NCBI GenBank assembly: GCA_015055785.1
Contig: SVHQ01000066.1
Span: forward strand, 1 to 8,478
DNA: 8,478 bases
Source of the DNA: Clostridiales bacterium
GTDB taxonomy: Bacteria > Bacillota_A > Clostridia > Christensenellales > Borkfalkiaceae
Direction: 5' to 3'
The notes under the pieces were generated by a model. That model did no database searches and was not told where the DNA came from. It worked only from the letters and a program-made list of their open reading frames with translations. The position numbers and the translations under genes are program-made. Positions within the stretch are counted from its first letter, which is position 1. Each line of letters begins with the position of its first letter. Positions 1 to 6,271 of the stretch are shown here, piece by piece.

Positions 1-827
1 ATAATAGCCACATGCTGATTCACTCTTGCGGGCAGTATATGTTTAGGTACTATACAAGAACGAGCAACCGAAGCCCCTGTTATGTTAACAAAAACATCAT
101 TTTCTTCTATTGTAACATTATCAAGTTGATTTGCTTGTTCATCTGTAATATGTGCCAAGTCTTTATACTCAAACCGACCATCATGTACATTCATACTGCG
201 AATGAGAGTAATGCCTTCATCTTGATAACTTTCTTTGCCTCCTTTGGGGGTAGCTCCAGAGCCGATCTTACTGGTGACATTTTTCAATAATGAAGTTTTC
301 CAAGACATTGAGTTCTTAACAGGATCGCCAAACATCTCGATAAATCGGGATTTTATGAGCAAATTAAGTTTTTCAAGTTGCGTTTTGCGTTTTTCTATCA
401 ATCCGCTTACTTTATCAAGTTTCTCAACGATTTTTTCTTGTTCTTCAACGGACGGTAAGGGGATAATTGCATCAGTAAGATTGCCGAGTTTGATGTATTT
501 TATTACTCCACCTATAGATTGTTCTCGCAAAGTTTCCACATATTTATCCAAAAAAGAATACAAATAGGGAACGGTTAATATTTCTTTATCTTTGCTTTCG
601 ATAATATAGGTACGCTGATATGCATCAAATTTTCCGTTATAATACTTAACATTCAAATCGCCGTTACCTGCTACTAAAACACATTCGCAATCGTAGCTAT
701 AAGTGTCTATTTTTAATGGCGTAACCGAACAAGTAAAAAATGGATATTTACCATTTTCGCTTGAAGCATTTGCATCAAGTTTTCCCGTTCGTATTTTTAC
801 ATATTCACCTAATTTTACTTTTTTCAT
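1..827 (-). CDS. hsdS: Type I restriction-modification specificity subunit HsdS (3' end cut off by window edge)
   Basis: Read on the minus strand from the ATG at 825-827, this frame stays open for 275 codons and runs off the left edge. The protein starts MKKVKLGEYVKI and has the layout of HsdS. The first target recognition domain covers about residues 1-125. A central conserved segment follows, with LPSVEEQEKIVEKLDK (about 124-139), a helical spacer and the hallmark RFIEMFGDP (161-169). A second recognition domain begins around SWKTSLLKNVTSKIGSGATP (175-194) and holds NITGASVARS (248-257). HsdS chooses the DNA sequence methylated by the M2S complex and cut with HsdR. The start follows the membrane protein stop by 8 nt, and its ribosome binding site (AGTAGGT) overlaps that stop. 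The second domain is incomplete here, so full length and hsdR linkage are unknown. Family call is confident. Confidence 0.93.
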   Translation of the reverse strand, partial: MKKVKLGEYVKIRTGKLDANASSENGKYPFFTCSVTPLKIDTYSYDCECVLVAGNGDLNVKYYNGKFDAYQRTYIIESKDKEILTVPYLYSFLDKYVETLREQSIGGVIKYIKLGNLTDAIIPLPSVEEQEKIVEKLDKVSGLIEKRKTQLEKLNLLIKSRFIEMFGDPVKNSMSWKTSLLKNVTSKIGSGATPKGGKESYQDEGITLIRSMNVHDGRFEYKDLAHITDEQANQLDNVTIEENDVFVNITGASVARSCIVPKHILPARVNQHVAI

Positions 828-835
828 TTTTTTAC

Positions 836-1351
836 CTACTTAAATAATGCAATTAACGATATAATTAAGGCTACAAAACTTACAATCCCTGAAAAAGCAG
901 TAAAAATATAATTTCTATCATCTTCACGCCCTATTTCATTTGCAATTCCTCGTGTAATTAACGCCGACATTAACAACAAAGGAACTGAAATAATATAATT
1001 AAATAAAAACCGCGAATTTTCACCTGTACACAACACTACAATAAATGCTATAAAACAAAGAACCCCTAAAATCGCTACGACTAATGCGATAAAATTAAAA
1101 AATAATTGCATTATCCCAGCAATTGATGCCGTTAAAATGTTGGAATTCTCCAATTTCTTATTTGTTATAATAAACCAAATCTTACGCCAAAATCCTTTGG
1201 GCTGTTCTTTTGCTTTCTTTTCACTGTTGTTAATTTTTTGTGCTAATAATATTATTTCGGCTAATTTTTCATAATCGATTCCTACATTGGTGCTCGTATC
1301 TTTCAATTCTTTCTCTTTGCTTATTTTCTTCTTTTGTTGCTTCTTTGCCAT
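836..1351 (-). CDS. Small multi-pass membrane protein, unknown function, inside the type I RM operon
   Basis: This is a 171-residue protein I cannot assign to a named family. Residues 1-55 are hydrophilic and very basic (MAKKQQKKKISKEKELK at the start, then an amphipathic stretch around 27-45). Residues about 71-110 hold one long or two adjacent hydrophobic spans, and about 115-138 and 147-170 hold two more, giving three or four membrane segments. The charged loop GREDDRN (141-147) lies between the last two. There is no signal peptide; the basic N-terminus is expected in the cytoplasm. The ATG is 1 nt beyond the stop of the HEPN-like gene, with a good ribosome binding site AAGGAG at 1357-1362 built into that gene's last codons. 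The hsdS start follows 8 nt after this gene. Very AT-rich. The position suggests it is co-made with the HEPN-like protein, perhaps as a membrane partner; that role is inference. Confidence 0.8.
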   Translation of the reverse strand: MAKKQQKKKISKEKELKDTSTNVGIDYEKLAEIILLAQKINNSEKKAKEQPKGFWRKIWFIITNKKLENSNILTASIAGIMQLFFNFIALVVAILGVLCFIAFIVVLCTGENSRFLFNYIISVPLLLMSALITRGIANEIGREDDRNYIFTAFSGIVSFVALIISLIALFK

Positions 1352-1352
1352 T

Positions 1353-1850
1353 TTATCTCCTTATATATTCATCCCACGTCATATTATAAAATTTCTCACA
1401 ACAAGCTTCTCTCAATGTTTCTCTAAACATACGCAAGAATTGAAGATGAATTTTACCGCCATGTTTCTCATAAATATATCGCCAGTATTCAAAGGCATTG
1501 GAGATATTTTGCAAAAATTCATCAAATATATTATCGTCTTCCGAGCCAAAAATATCTTTTATTTTTTGCTCAACTCTTGTCACGTTAACACTATCTATGG
1601 TCTTATATTTTGACCATAATCCATTAAGGTCATGTCCGCGAATTTCTTCTATCGTTTTCCCGTGGTATACCAATAACGATTTAATAAATACTTCACAAGC
1701 AAACGCGGAATTAACTATATCTGCAACCGTATGCGTCATAACACCGCATTTTATATTTTGGGGTTCACATTCGCAAAACGTTGCGCAATCCACAAATGCA
1801 CATGCGTGTTTGAACATACGACAAGCATCAAATGTATTATTTCCCGTCAA
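1353..1850 (-). CDS. HEPN-like protein with R-x5-H motif, encoded between hsdM and hsdS
   Basis: This 165-residue, mostly helical protein resembles HEPN-domain proteins. A helix of the type AFACEVFIKSLLVYHGK (49-65) is followed by GHDLNGLWSKY (72-82), a pattern common in that superfamily. A later helix carries YWRYIYEKH (122-130), where R124 and H130 form an R-x5-H spacing matching the R-x4-6-H catalytic motif of HEPN ribonucleases. Whether it sits in the right helix needs a structure model. The N-terminal 35 residues contain six cysteines (10, 17, 22, 26, 28, 35), which is unusual and could bind metal. Translation most likely starts at the TTG at 1848-1850, overlapping the hsdM stop by 4 nt, with GGAGGA six nt upstream; the next Met would be residue 12. 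HEPN proteins are often RNase toxins or nucleic-acid-binding partners. Function here is inferred; a non-catalytic HEPN is the main alternative. Confidence 0.7.
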   Translation of the reverse strand: MTGNNTFDACRMFKHACAFVDCATFCECEPQNIKCGVMTHTVADIVNSAFACEVFIKSLLVYHGKTIEEIRGHDLNGLWSKYKTIDSVNVTRVEQKIKDIFGSEDDNIFDEFLQNISNAFEYWRYIYEKHGGKIHLQFLRMFRETLREACCEKFYNMTWDEYIRR

Positions 1851-3343
1851 AGCATTTCCTCCAATTCGGCAAGCCCTTTCGTGATTTCCATTTCCAGCTC
1901 GTTCAGCTCGGCTAAAATTTCCGTAGTGGAAGGGTATTCTTCCGCAACGTATTCTGTCTTTTTATATTTATTGATAGACAAATCATATTCGTTATCTACA
2001 ATCTCTTGCTTGGGTACGAAAAAGCTTTGCTCAGTGCGTTCACGGCTTTCTTCTGCGCTTAAATTGTGGAATCTTGCGACGATATCGGGGATATCGTTTT
2101 CTTTGATAGAGGTGCGTTTATCGTCAAGCGAGAAACCGTCCGCTTTCATATCGTAGAACCAAACCTTGTCCGTACCGCCGTGACTTGTTTTGGTAAATAC
2201 GAGCACAGCCGTTGAAACCCCTGCATAAGGCTTGAATACACCGCTCGGCATGGAAATCACCGCTTCCAAACGGTTGCCGTCGATAATCTCTTTTCGGATT
2301 GCGTTATGTGCCGTCGAAGAGCCGAAAAGTACGCCGTCGGGAACGATAACCGCACACCTGCCCCCAACCTTTAACATTCTCAGCATCAAAGCAAGGAACA
2401 AAAGCTCCGTCTTTTTCGTCTTGCAAACTTTGAGCAAATCCGCCGAAACGGTGTCGTAATCAAGGCTTCCCTTAAACGGGGGATTTGCCAAAATCAGCGA
2501 GTATTTTTCCTTATCGGGGTTTTGGTCGGAAAGGCTGTCACGGTATTCAATATAGGGGTTGTCCACGCCGTGCGTCATCATGTTCATCGCGCCGATTCTC
2601 AGCATCGTTCTATCCATATCATAGCCGTGGAACATACCGTTCATATAATGCGCTTTCTTTTGGCGGTTGAAGAAAATTTCTTCCTTGCGTTTTTCTTTGA
2701 GATAATCGCCTGCCGCGACAAGGAAACCGCTCGTACCGCAAGCGGGGTCGCAAATGATTTCGTCCGCTTTGGGGTCCATCATTTCTACCATCATACGGAT
2801 AATATGGCGAGGGGTGCGGAACTGACCGTTCAAGCCCGATTGCGCGATTTTGGAAAGCAGATATTCATACACGTCGCCACGGATATCGCTGTCCTTGATT
2901 TGCGCCATTTGCGCATAGATATCGTCCAAAATGGTGACGATTTTATCAAGCAACAAGGGCGTGGGGATTTTGAAAATCGCGTCGTCCATATACTTGGAAT
3001 ACGCGCTGTCCTTATCGTCGTGGAGATTTTTGATAAACGGGAACACCCATTCCTGCACGGTGGAATACATTTTGCCTGCGGGGAAGTCGTGAAACACCGA
3101 CCATTTGAGTTGGTTGCCGTCGATTTCTCTATCGCCTACCTTTACTTTGTCGGCAAAGATGCTCTTGTGGGGAAGACCGAGCATAACAGCTTCCTTTGCG
3201 CGAAGGTTGTCCGTATCGTCAAGGTCGTGAATAAACATGAGATAGGTGACTTGCTCGATAACGTCAAGAGGGTTGACAAGTCCGCCTGCCGCAAATACGT
3301 CCCAAAGTCCGTCGATTCTATTTTTCAATTCGCCTGTAATCAT
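1847..3343 (-). CDS. hsdM: Type I restriction-modification DNA adenine methyltransferase HsdM
   Basis: HsdM is the N6-adenine methyltransferase subunit of a type I restriction-modification system and works as M2S with HsdS. The 498-residue protein is full length for the family. An N-terminal HsdM helical domain covers about 1-150, including LWDVFAAGG (13-21) and VTYLMFIHDLDD (32-43). The catalytic domain begins near FRTPRHI (175-181). The S-adenosylmethionine motif I is DPACGTSGF (199-207) and the adenine-methylase motif IV is NPPF (287-290). The C-terminal end is helical and acidic. It starts at an ATG with AAGGAG at 3353-3358, 3 nt after the fic stop, and overlaps the next gene by 4 nt. Its base composition is clearly higher in G+C (31 of 60 in 2281-2340, hand count) than the downstream HEPN-like and membrane genes. 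The assignment is certain; the recognition sequence cannot be read from HsdM. Confidence 0.97.
   Translation of the reverse strand: MITGELKNRIDGLWDVFAAGGLVNPLDVIEQVTYLMFIHDLDDTDNLRAKEAVMLGLPHKSIFADKVKVGDREIDGNQLKWSVFHDFPAGKMYSTVQEWVFPFIKNLHDDKDSAYSKYMDDAIFKIPTPLLLDKIVTILDDIYAQMAQIKDSDIRGDVYEYLLSKIAQSGLNGQFRTPRHIIRMMVEMMDPKADEIICDPACGTSGFLVAAGDYLKEKRKEEIFFNRQKKAHYMNGMFHGYDMDRTMLRIGAMNMMTHGVDNPYIEYRDSLSDQNPDKEKYSLILANPPFKGSLDYDTVSADLLKVCKTKKTELLFLALMLRMLKVGGRCAVIVPDGVLFGSSTAHNAIRKEIIDGNRLEAVISMPSGVFKPYAGVSTAVLVFTKTSHGGTDKVWFYDMKADGFSLDDKRTSIKENDIPDIVARFHNLSAEESRERTEQSFFVPKQEIVDNEYDLSINKYKKTEYVAEEYPSTTEILAELNELEMEITKGLAELEEML
1857..1862 (-). promoter_or_regulatory. Ribosome binding site deciding a TTG start for the HEPN-like gene
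   Basis: GGAGGA on the minus strand lies six bases before the TTG at 1848-1850, inside the last codons of hsdM. The TTG overlaps the hsdM TGA as TTGA, so the two genes are likely translationally coupled. No comparable site precedes the first in-frame ATG (residue 12), which supports the TTG start. Confidence 0.75.
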
Positions 3344-3346
3344 TTG

Positions 3347-4408
3347 TTAGTTCTCCTTATTGTGATTCCACGTATAAGCGGTGTATCTTCCGCCGCCGAT
3401 TTTGATAATTTCACCGTTTTTCAGTAGGTCGTTCAAGGCTCTTTGTACCGTGACCTGACTGATGTCGGGGCATTTTTCCATGATTTCCGTTTTTGTTATC
3501 CTGCCGAGCGTATCTTTGATGATTTCGCGGATTCGTTCGGGCTTCGACATATTGTTGGTCGCAAGTGTTCTTACTCTCGTAGAGAAATCACGATATGCTG
3601 CAAGAATTACGCCGAGGGTGTATTGAACAAAGGGAATATAATCGTTTTTATCTTCATGCCAGCCTATGGAGCTGCGTTGCAGGGCTTCGTAGTAGGTATC
3701 TTTCGTTTGTTCAATCAGCTTTTCGATACTGATATATTTCCCTACGATATAACCTGCTCGATATAACAGCAAGAGGGTGAGCAAACGGCCCATTCTGCCG
3801 TTCCCATCATTAAAGGGATGGATGCAAAGAAAATCCAAAATGAACATAGGAATGATGAGCAACGGATCGGCATCCGCCTCGCTTTGGATATCGACATAAG
3901 CGGAACAAATTTCATCTATCGCCTTTGGCGTCTCCCACGCAGGTACGGGTTGAAAGCGAATAAACTTGTTTCCTTGTTCATCTTCTTCCGCGATAACGTT
4001 GTCGGTATTTTTGTAAGTACCGCCAATATTTTTTCCGCTGAATTTATAAAGATCGCGGTGAAGCTGTAATAATATAGAGGGCTTTACAGGGATGAAATCG
4101 TGGCTTTCGTGTATGGTAGCAAGCACGTCGCGATAGCCCGCAATTTCCTGCTCGTTTCTTGTTCTTGGCACGGCTTTGTTGGTGACAAGGCTTTTCAAGC
4201 GTTCATCTGAAGTGTAAATCCCTTCAATCTTGTTCGAGGCTTCCGTACTCTGTATCTTTGCAATTTCAACAAGTTGCGTCAAAGTATCGGCTTTTGCTTC
4301 AATGAATAAGGTTTGCTCGCCTTTATATTCATGTATTTGCGTTAACAAGGAAACGATTTCTGGTGTAAGTAATTTTTGCCATTTGTTATGATAGGTGTAA
4401 TTCCTCAT
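3347..4408 (-). CDS. Fic-family adenylyltransferase with N-terminal inhibitory helix and C-terminal winged helix
   Basis: Fic enzymes transfer AMP (sometimes other nucleotide parts) from ATP to hydroxyl side chains of target proteins. This 353-residue protein has the full core motif HPFNDGNGRMGR (197-208), with catalytic H197 and the anion-binding DGNGR loop. Before the core, SNKIEG (58-63) matches the S-x3-E-G inhibitory motif of class II Fic proteins, whose glutamate (here E62) blocks ATP; so the enzyme probably carries its own brake. A flap-like region, IGGTYKN (128-134), lies upstream of the core. Residues about 286-345 look like a winged helix-turn-helix (ITKTEIMEK, VTVQRALNDLLKNGEI), suggesting DNA binding or autoregulation. 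It is the first gene of the operon, with GAGGGG just before its ATG and a consensus promoter 40-60 nt upstream. Fic genes are often found next to type I RM genes. The target protein is unknown. Confidence 0.95.
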   Translation of the reverse strand: MRNYTYHNKWQKLLTPEIVSLLTQIHEYKGEQTLFIEAKADTLTQLVEIAKIQSTEASNKIEGIYTSDERLKSLVTNKAVPRTRNEQEIAGYRDVLATIHESHDFIPVKPSILLQLHRDLYKFSGKNIGGTYKNTDNVIAEEDEQGNKFIRFQPVPAWETPKAIDEICSAYVDIQSEADADPLLIIPMFILDFLCIHPFNDGNGRMGRLLTLLLLYRAGYIVGKYISIEKLIEQTKDTYYEALQRSSIGWHEDKNDYIPFVQYTLGVILAAYRDFSTRVRTLATNNMSKPERIREIIKDTLGRITKTEIMEKCPDISQVTVQRALNDLLKNGEIIKIGGGRYTAYTWNHNKEN

Positions 4409-4443
4409 AAACCCCTCAGTGGATAGTTTTTTAGCTTTCCTAT

Positions 4444-4472
4444 ATTATATACCCATTTTTATCTTTTGTCAA
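4444..4472 (-). promoter_or_regulatory. Consensus sigma-70/sigma-A promoter of the fic-hsd operon
   Basis: On the minus strand, TTGACA (4467-4472) and TATAAT (4444-4449) are both perfect consensus hexamers separated by exactly 17 bases. Transcription would start about 30 bases before the fic ATG at 4406-4408. No other promoter is seen in the tightly packed operon, so this probably serves fic, hsdM and the genes beyond. Confidence 0.9.
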
Positions 4473-4483
4473 TACCATTTTGC

Positions 4484-4501
4484 TCATTTTTTAAAAAATG
4501 A
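4484..4501. repeat. 18-bp perfect palindrome upstream of the fic promoter
   Basis: TCATTTTTTAAAAAATGA is a perfect 18-bp palindrome 12 bp upstream of the fic -35 box, in the gap between the divergent fic and transposase genes. It could be an operator, perhaps for the winged helix of the Fic protein, or an AT-rich end of the IS. It is made only of A/T apart from its outer TCA/TGA, so chance is also possible. Confidence 0.45.
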
Positions 4502-4577
4502 TTAAATTAAAGCCGCGCTTGATTATAACAAAACGCGATTTTTGCATTATATTGATGTTTGTTGTATCCCTATTATT

Positions 4578-4605
4578 TTGAATTTTAATATATTTACGAT
4601 ATAAT
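4578..4605 (+). promoter_or_regulatory. Promoter of the IS transposase
   Basis: TTGAAT (4578-4583) and TATAAT (4600-4605) with 16 bases between form a good sigma-A promoter pointing right, 44 bases before the transposase ATG. The leader carries AAGGAG at 4635-4640, eight bases before the start. Confidence 0.7.
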
Positions 4606-4648
4606 ACTCCTCAGGCACAAGCCAAATAAATTTTAAGGAGTTATACCA

Positions 4649-5800
4649 ATGAAACAAACTTACACCAATGAGCAAGTCCGCCAATGCTGCACAGCATATG
4701 CAAGCGGACAATCCGTATCCGAGCTTGCAAAAAAGCTCGATATACCCAAAAGCACGATTTATACTTGGATAAAACGTGAACAGCAACACCAGCGAAAAGC
4801 TCAGGAAAAATTACCCTTAAAGAGTTATCGACTATTAGAACAAAAAGTCAAACGGTTAGAAAACACTATTGAAATTTTAAAATCTGTTCTTTCCCCTGCC
4901 ACTCTTCCTCTCCATAAAAAGGTAGAACTAATTGAGCAACTTCAAAAGAAATACAGTCTAAGAATGATTTGCGACGCATTAGGGTTTAACCGCGGTACAT
5001 ATTATTACCGAGTTCTTCGAGATAACCAAACATTGTATGAAAAACGAAAGGAAGAATTAAAACCTCTCATTCAAAAAATATATGATGATAACCATCAAAT
5101 TTTCGGAGCCGAAAAAATCACCGCTATCTTAAAAGAGCAAGGCGAACCTATTACCGTTCCAACCGTCCGCGCTCTAATGCATGAAATGGGACTTTTAAGT
5201 GTCCGACTAACGGCAAAGACTTTGTATGATAGAGAACACAAAAAAACACCGATGAATTTATTAAATCAGCAATTCTACGTTGAACAACCCAACCAAGTAT
5301 GGGTAAGCGACGTAACACAATTTCGGTTTAATGAAAAGACCTATTACATATGTGCAATCATTGACTTATTCGCCCGATCGGTTATAGCCTATCGTATCGG
5401 TATACGAAACAGTACTCAGTTAACGAAAAGCACGTTCAAAGAGGCATACGAAACACGTCAGCCAGAAGGCAGGTTGCTGTTCCATACCGACCGTGGCGCA
5501 AACTATCGTTCCAAAGCCTTTTGTTCCTATTTAAGCAGCCTTGGCGTACAACAATCTTTCTCAAGAAGTCATAATCCGTTTGATAACTCGGTAATGGAAT
5601 CGTTCTTTTCTTCTTTCAAAAGAGAAGAGTTGTATAGAACAAAATACCGTTCAGAATATGAGTTCCGAACGGCTATTGAGAGGTATATTGAATTTTATAA
5701 TAAACGGAGACCGCATCGAAAAAATAAATACAAGTCTCCCTATCAAAAAGAAGTCGAATTTTTCAGCAAACAAAAGGATTTGAATCAAAAAGAAGATTAG
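4649..5800 (+). CDS. IS3-family transposase, single fused OrfAB with DD(35)E triad
   Basis: The enzyme cuts and joins the ends of its own insertion sequence. It is one 383-residue protein. Residues 1-45 form a helix-turn-helix (VSELAKKLDIPKSTIYTWIK) typical of OrfA; residues about 58-82 are a leucine-rich coiled coil. A second helix-turn-helix (HTH_21 type, about 130-185) precedes the integrase core. The core shows VSDVTQF with D221, HTDRG with D281 and NSVMESFFS with E317; 35 residues separate the last two acids, the classic spacing. The tail YIEFYNKRRPH (347-357) is also typical. Most IS3 elements make this protein by frameshifting between two reading frames; here the parts are in one frame and no slippage is needed. 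The start has AAGGAG eight bases upstream. Intact, with no premature stop. Confidence 0.95.
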   Translation: MKQTYTNEQVRQCCTAYASGQSVSELAKKLDIPKSTIYTWIKREQQHQRKAQEKLPLKSYRLLEQKVKRLENTIEILKSVLSPATLPLHKKVELIEQLQKKYSLRMICDALGFNRGTYYYRVLRDNQTLYEKRKEELKPLIQKIYDDNHQIFGAEKITAILKEQGEPITVPTVRALMHEMGLLSVRLTAKTLYDREHKKTPMNLLNQQFYVEQPNQVWVSDVTQFRFNEKTYYICAIIDLFARSVIAYRIGIRNSTQLTKSTFKEAYETRQPEGRLLFHTDRGANYRSKAFCSYLSSLGVQQSFSRSHNPFDNSVMESFFSSFKREELYRTKYRSEYEFRTAIERYIEFYNKRRPHRKNKYKSPYQKEVEFFSKQKDLNQKED

Positions 5801-5807
5801 ACAAAAT

Positions 5808-5857
5808 GGTTCAAAAGTGAAAAATTTTTCATTTTCGATTTCTATTTTGACCTTTTT
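5808..5857 (+). terminator. Possible terminator of the transposase gene
   Basis: Arms GGTTCAAAA (5808-5816) and TTTTGACC (5845-5852) can pair with one bulged base and are followed by TTTTT. Between them lies a perfect 14-bp palindrome, TGAAAAATTTTTCA (5818-5831). The stem is AT-rich and so weak; an IS-end structure is the alternative. Confidence 0.4.
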
Positions 5858-5904
5858 AGGTTTTCGGTATCCAAATAAAAATTAAAATTAAAAAACCACT
5901 GAAA

Positions 5905-5921
5905 GCCTTGAAATATAAGGC
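5905..5921 (-). terminator. Small hairpin downstream of the tRNA operon
   Basis: GCCTT and AAGGC form a 5-bp stem with a 7-base loop. On the minus strand it is followed by TTTC and, soon after, a TTTTTT run. It may act as a second stop for tRNA operon transcripts, or oppose transcripts coming from the transposase. Evidence is modest. Confidence 0.35.
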
Positions 5922-5924
5922 ATA

Positions 5925-5988
5925 AAAATGAAAGCACCTACTGATTTCCAAACCCGCCCGGTTCAAATTTCAATAGGTGTTTCATTTT
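5925..5988 (-). terminator. Long wobble-paired hairpin directly after tRNA-Tyr, likely terminator
   Basis: Read as minus-strand RNA, this 64-base segment folds almost end to end. AAAATGAAACACCTA pairs with TAGGTGCTTTCATTTT (one bulged C), and the inner arms 5960-5973 and 5941-5954 pair at 12 of 14 places around a GGGCG loop. A T-run (CATTTTT) follows. Four of the inner pairs are G-U and work only in minus-strand RNA, which favours an RNA structure made from the tRNA operon over a symmetric DNA element. The hairpin begins within the CCA end of tRNA-Tyr. Confidence 0.65.
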
Positions 5989-6072
5989 GGTGGGCAGAGG
6001 TGGATTCGAACCACCGAAGTCGAAGACGTCAGATTTACAGTCTGATCCATTTGGCCGCTCTGGAATCTGCCC
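5988..6072 (-). tRNA. tRNA-Tyr (anticodon GTA)
   Basis: The 85-nt gene has acceptor strands GGGCAGA/TCTGCCC, discriminator A and an encoded CCA. The anticodon loop CTGTAAA reads GTA. A long variable arm (about ACGTCTTCGACTTC) gives the class II form expected of bacterial tRNA-Tyr. The T-arm GGTGG-TTCGAAT-CCACC is fully paired. It is the last gene of the four-tRNA operon. Confidence 0.97.
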
Positions 6073-6096
6073 ATATCGTATTAAATTAATTTGTGG

Positions 6097-6172
6097 TGGA
6101 GCCGGTGATTGGACTCGAACCCACAACCTGCTGATTACAAATCAGCTGCTCTGCCAATTGAGCTACACCGGC
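6097..6172 (-). tRNA. tRNA-Thr (anticodon TGT)
   Basis: The 76-nt gene has acceptor strands GCCGGTG/CACCGGC, discriminator T and an encoded CCA. The anticodon stem GCTGA/TCAGC closes the loop TTTGTAA, giving TGT. The T-stem is GTGGG against CCAAT, so one internal pair is G-A instead of a normal pair. The rest of the cloverleaf is sound, so I call it a gene and not a pseudogene. Confidence 0.95.
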
Positions 6173-6190
6173 AGGTGTTCACCATTACGG

Positions 6191-6266
6191 TGGTGCCTTG
6201 GGGCGGAATTGAACCACCGACAGGCAGATTTTCAGTCTGCTGCTCTACCAACTGAGCTACCAAGGC
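6191..6266 (-). tRNA. tRNA-Phe (anticodon GAA)
   Basis: The 76-nt gene has acceptor strands GCCTTGG/CCAAGGC, discriminator A and an encoded CCA. The anticodon stem GCAGA/TCTGC closes the loop CTGAAAA, giving GAA. The T-arm GGTGG-TTCAATT-CCGCC pairs fully with one wobble. The gap to tRNA-Thr is 18 nt and to tRNA-Asp 5 nt. Confidence 0.97.
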
Positions 6267-6271
6267 GTTTA

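Larger units (their letters stand above)
4578..5800 (+). mobile_element. IS3-family insertion sequence (minimum extent; ends not resolved)
   Basis: The element contains one intact transposase gene with its own promoter, placed between the restriction-modification operon and the tRNA operon. The given limits are the promoter and the stop codon; the true ends lie further out. I searched both flanks (4409-4648 and 5801-5935) for TG...CA terminal inverted repeats and a short target duplication, and saw no convincing pair. The transposase looks undamaged, so the element may be active. Confidence 0.75.

Noticed and set aside
12..567. Open frames on the plus strand at the left edge
   Set aside because: They are antisense to the hsdS frame, which has clear HsdS motifs and no stops; their translations show no recognisable domain.
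2522..3427. Long plus-strand open frame of about 300 codons across hsdM
   Set aside because: It is the antisense shadow of hsdM; no ribosome binding site and no recognisable domain, and it crosses the hsdM-fic junction.
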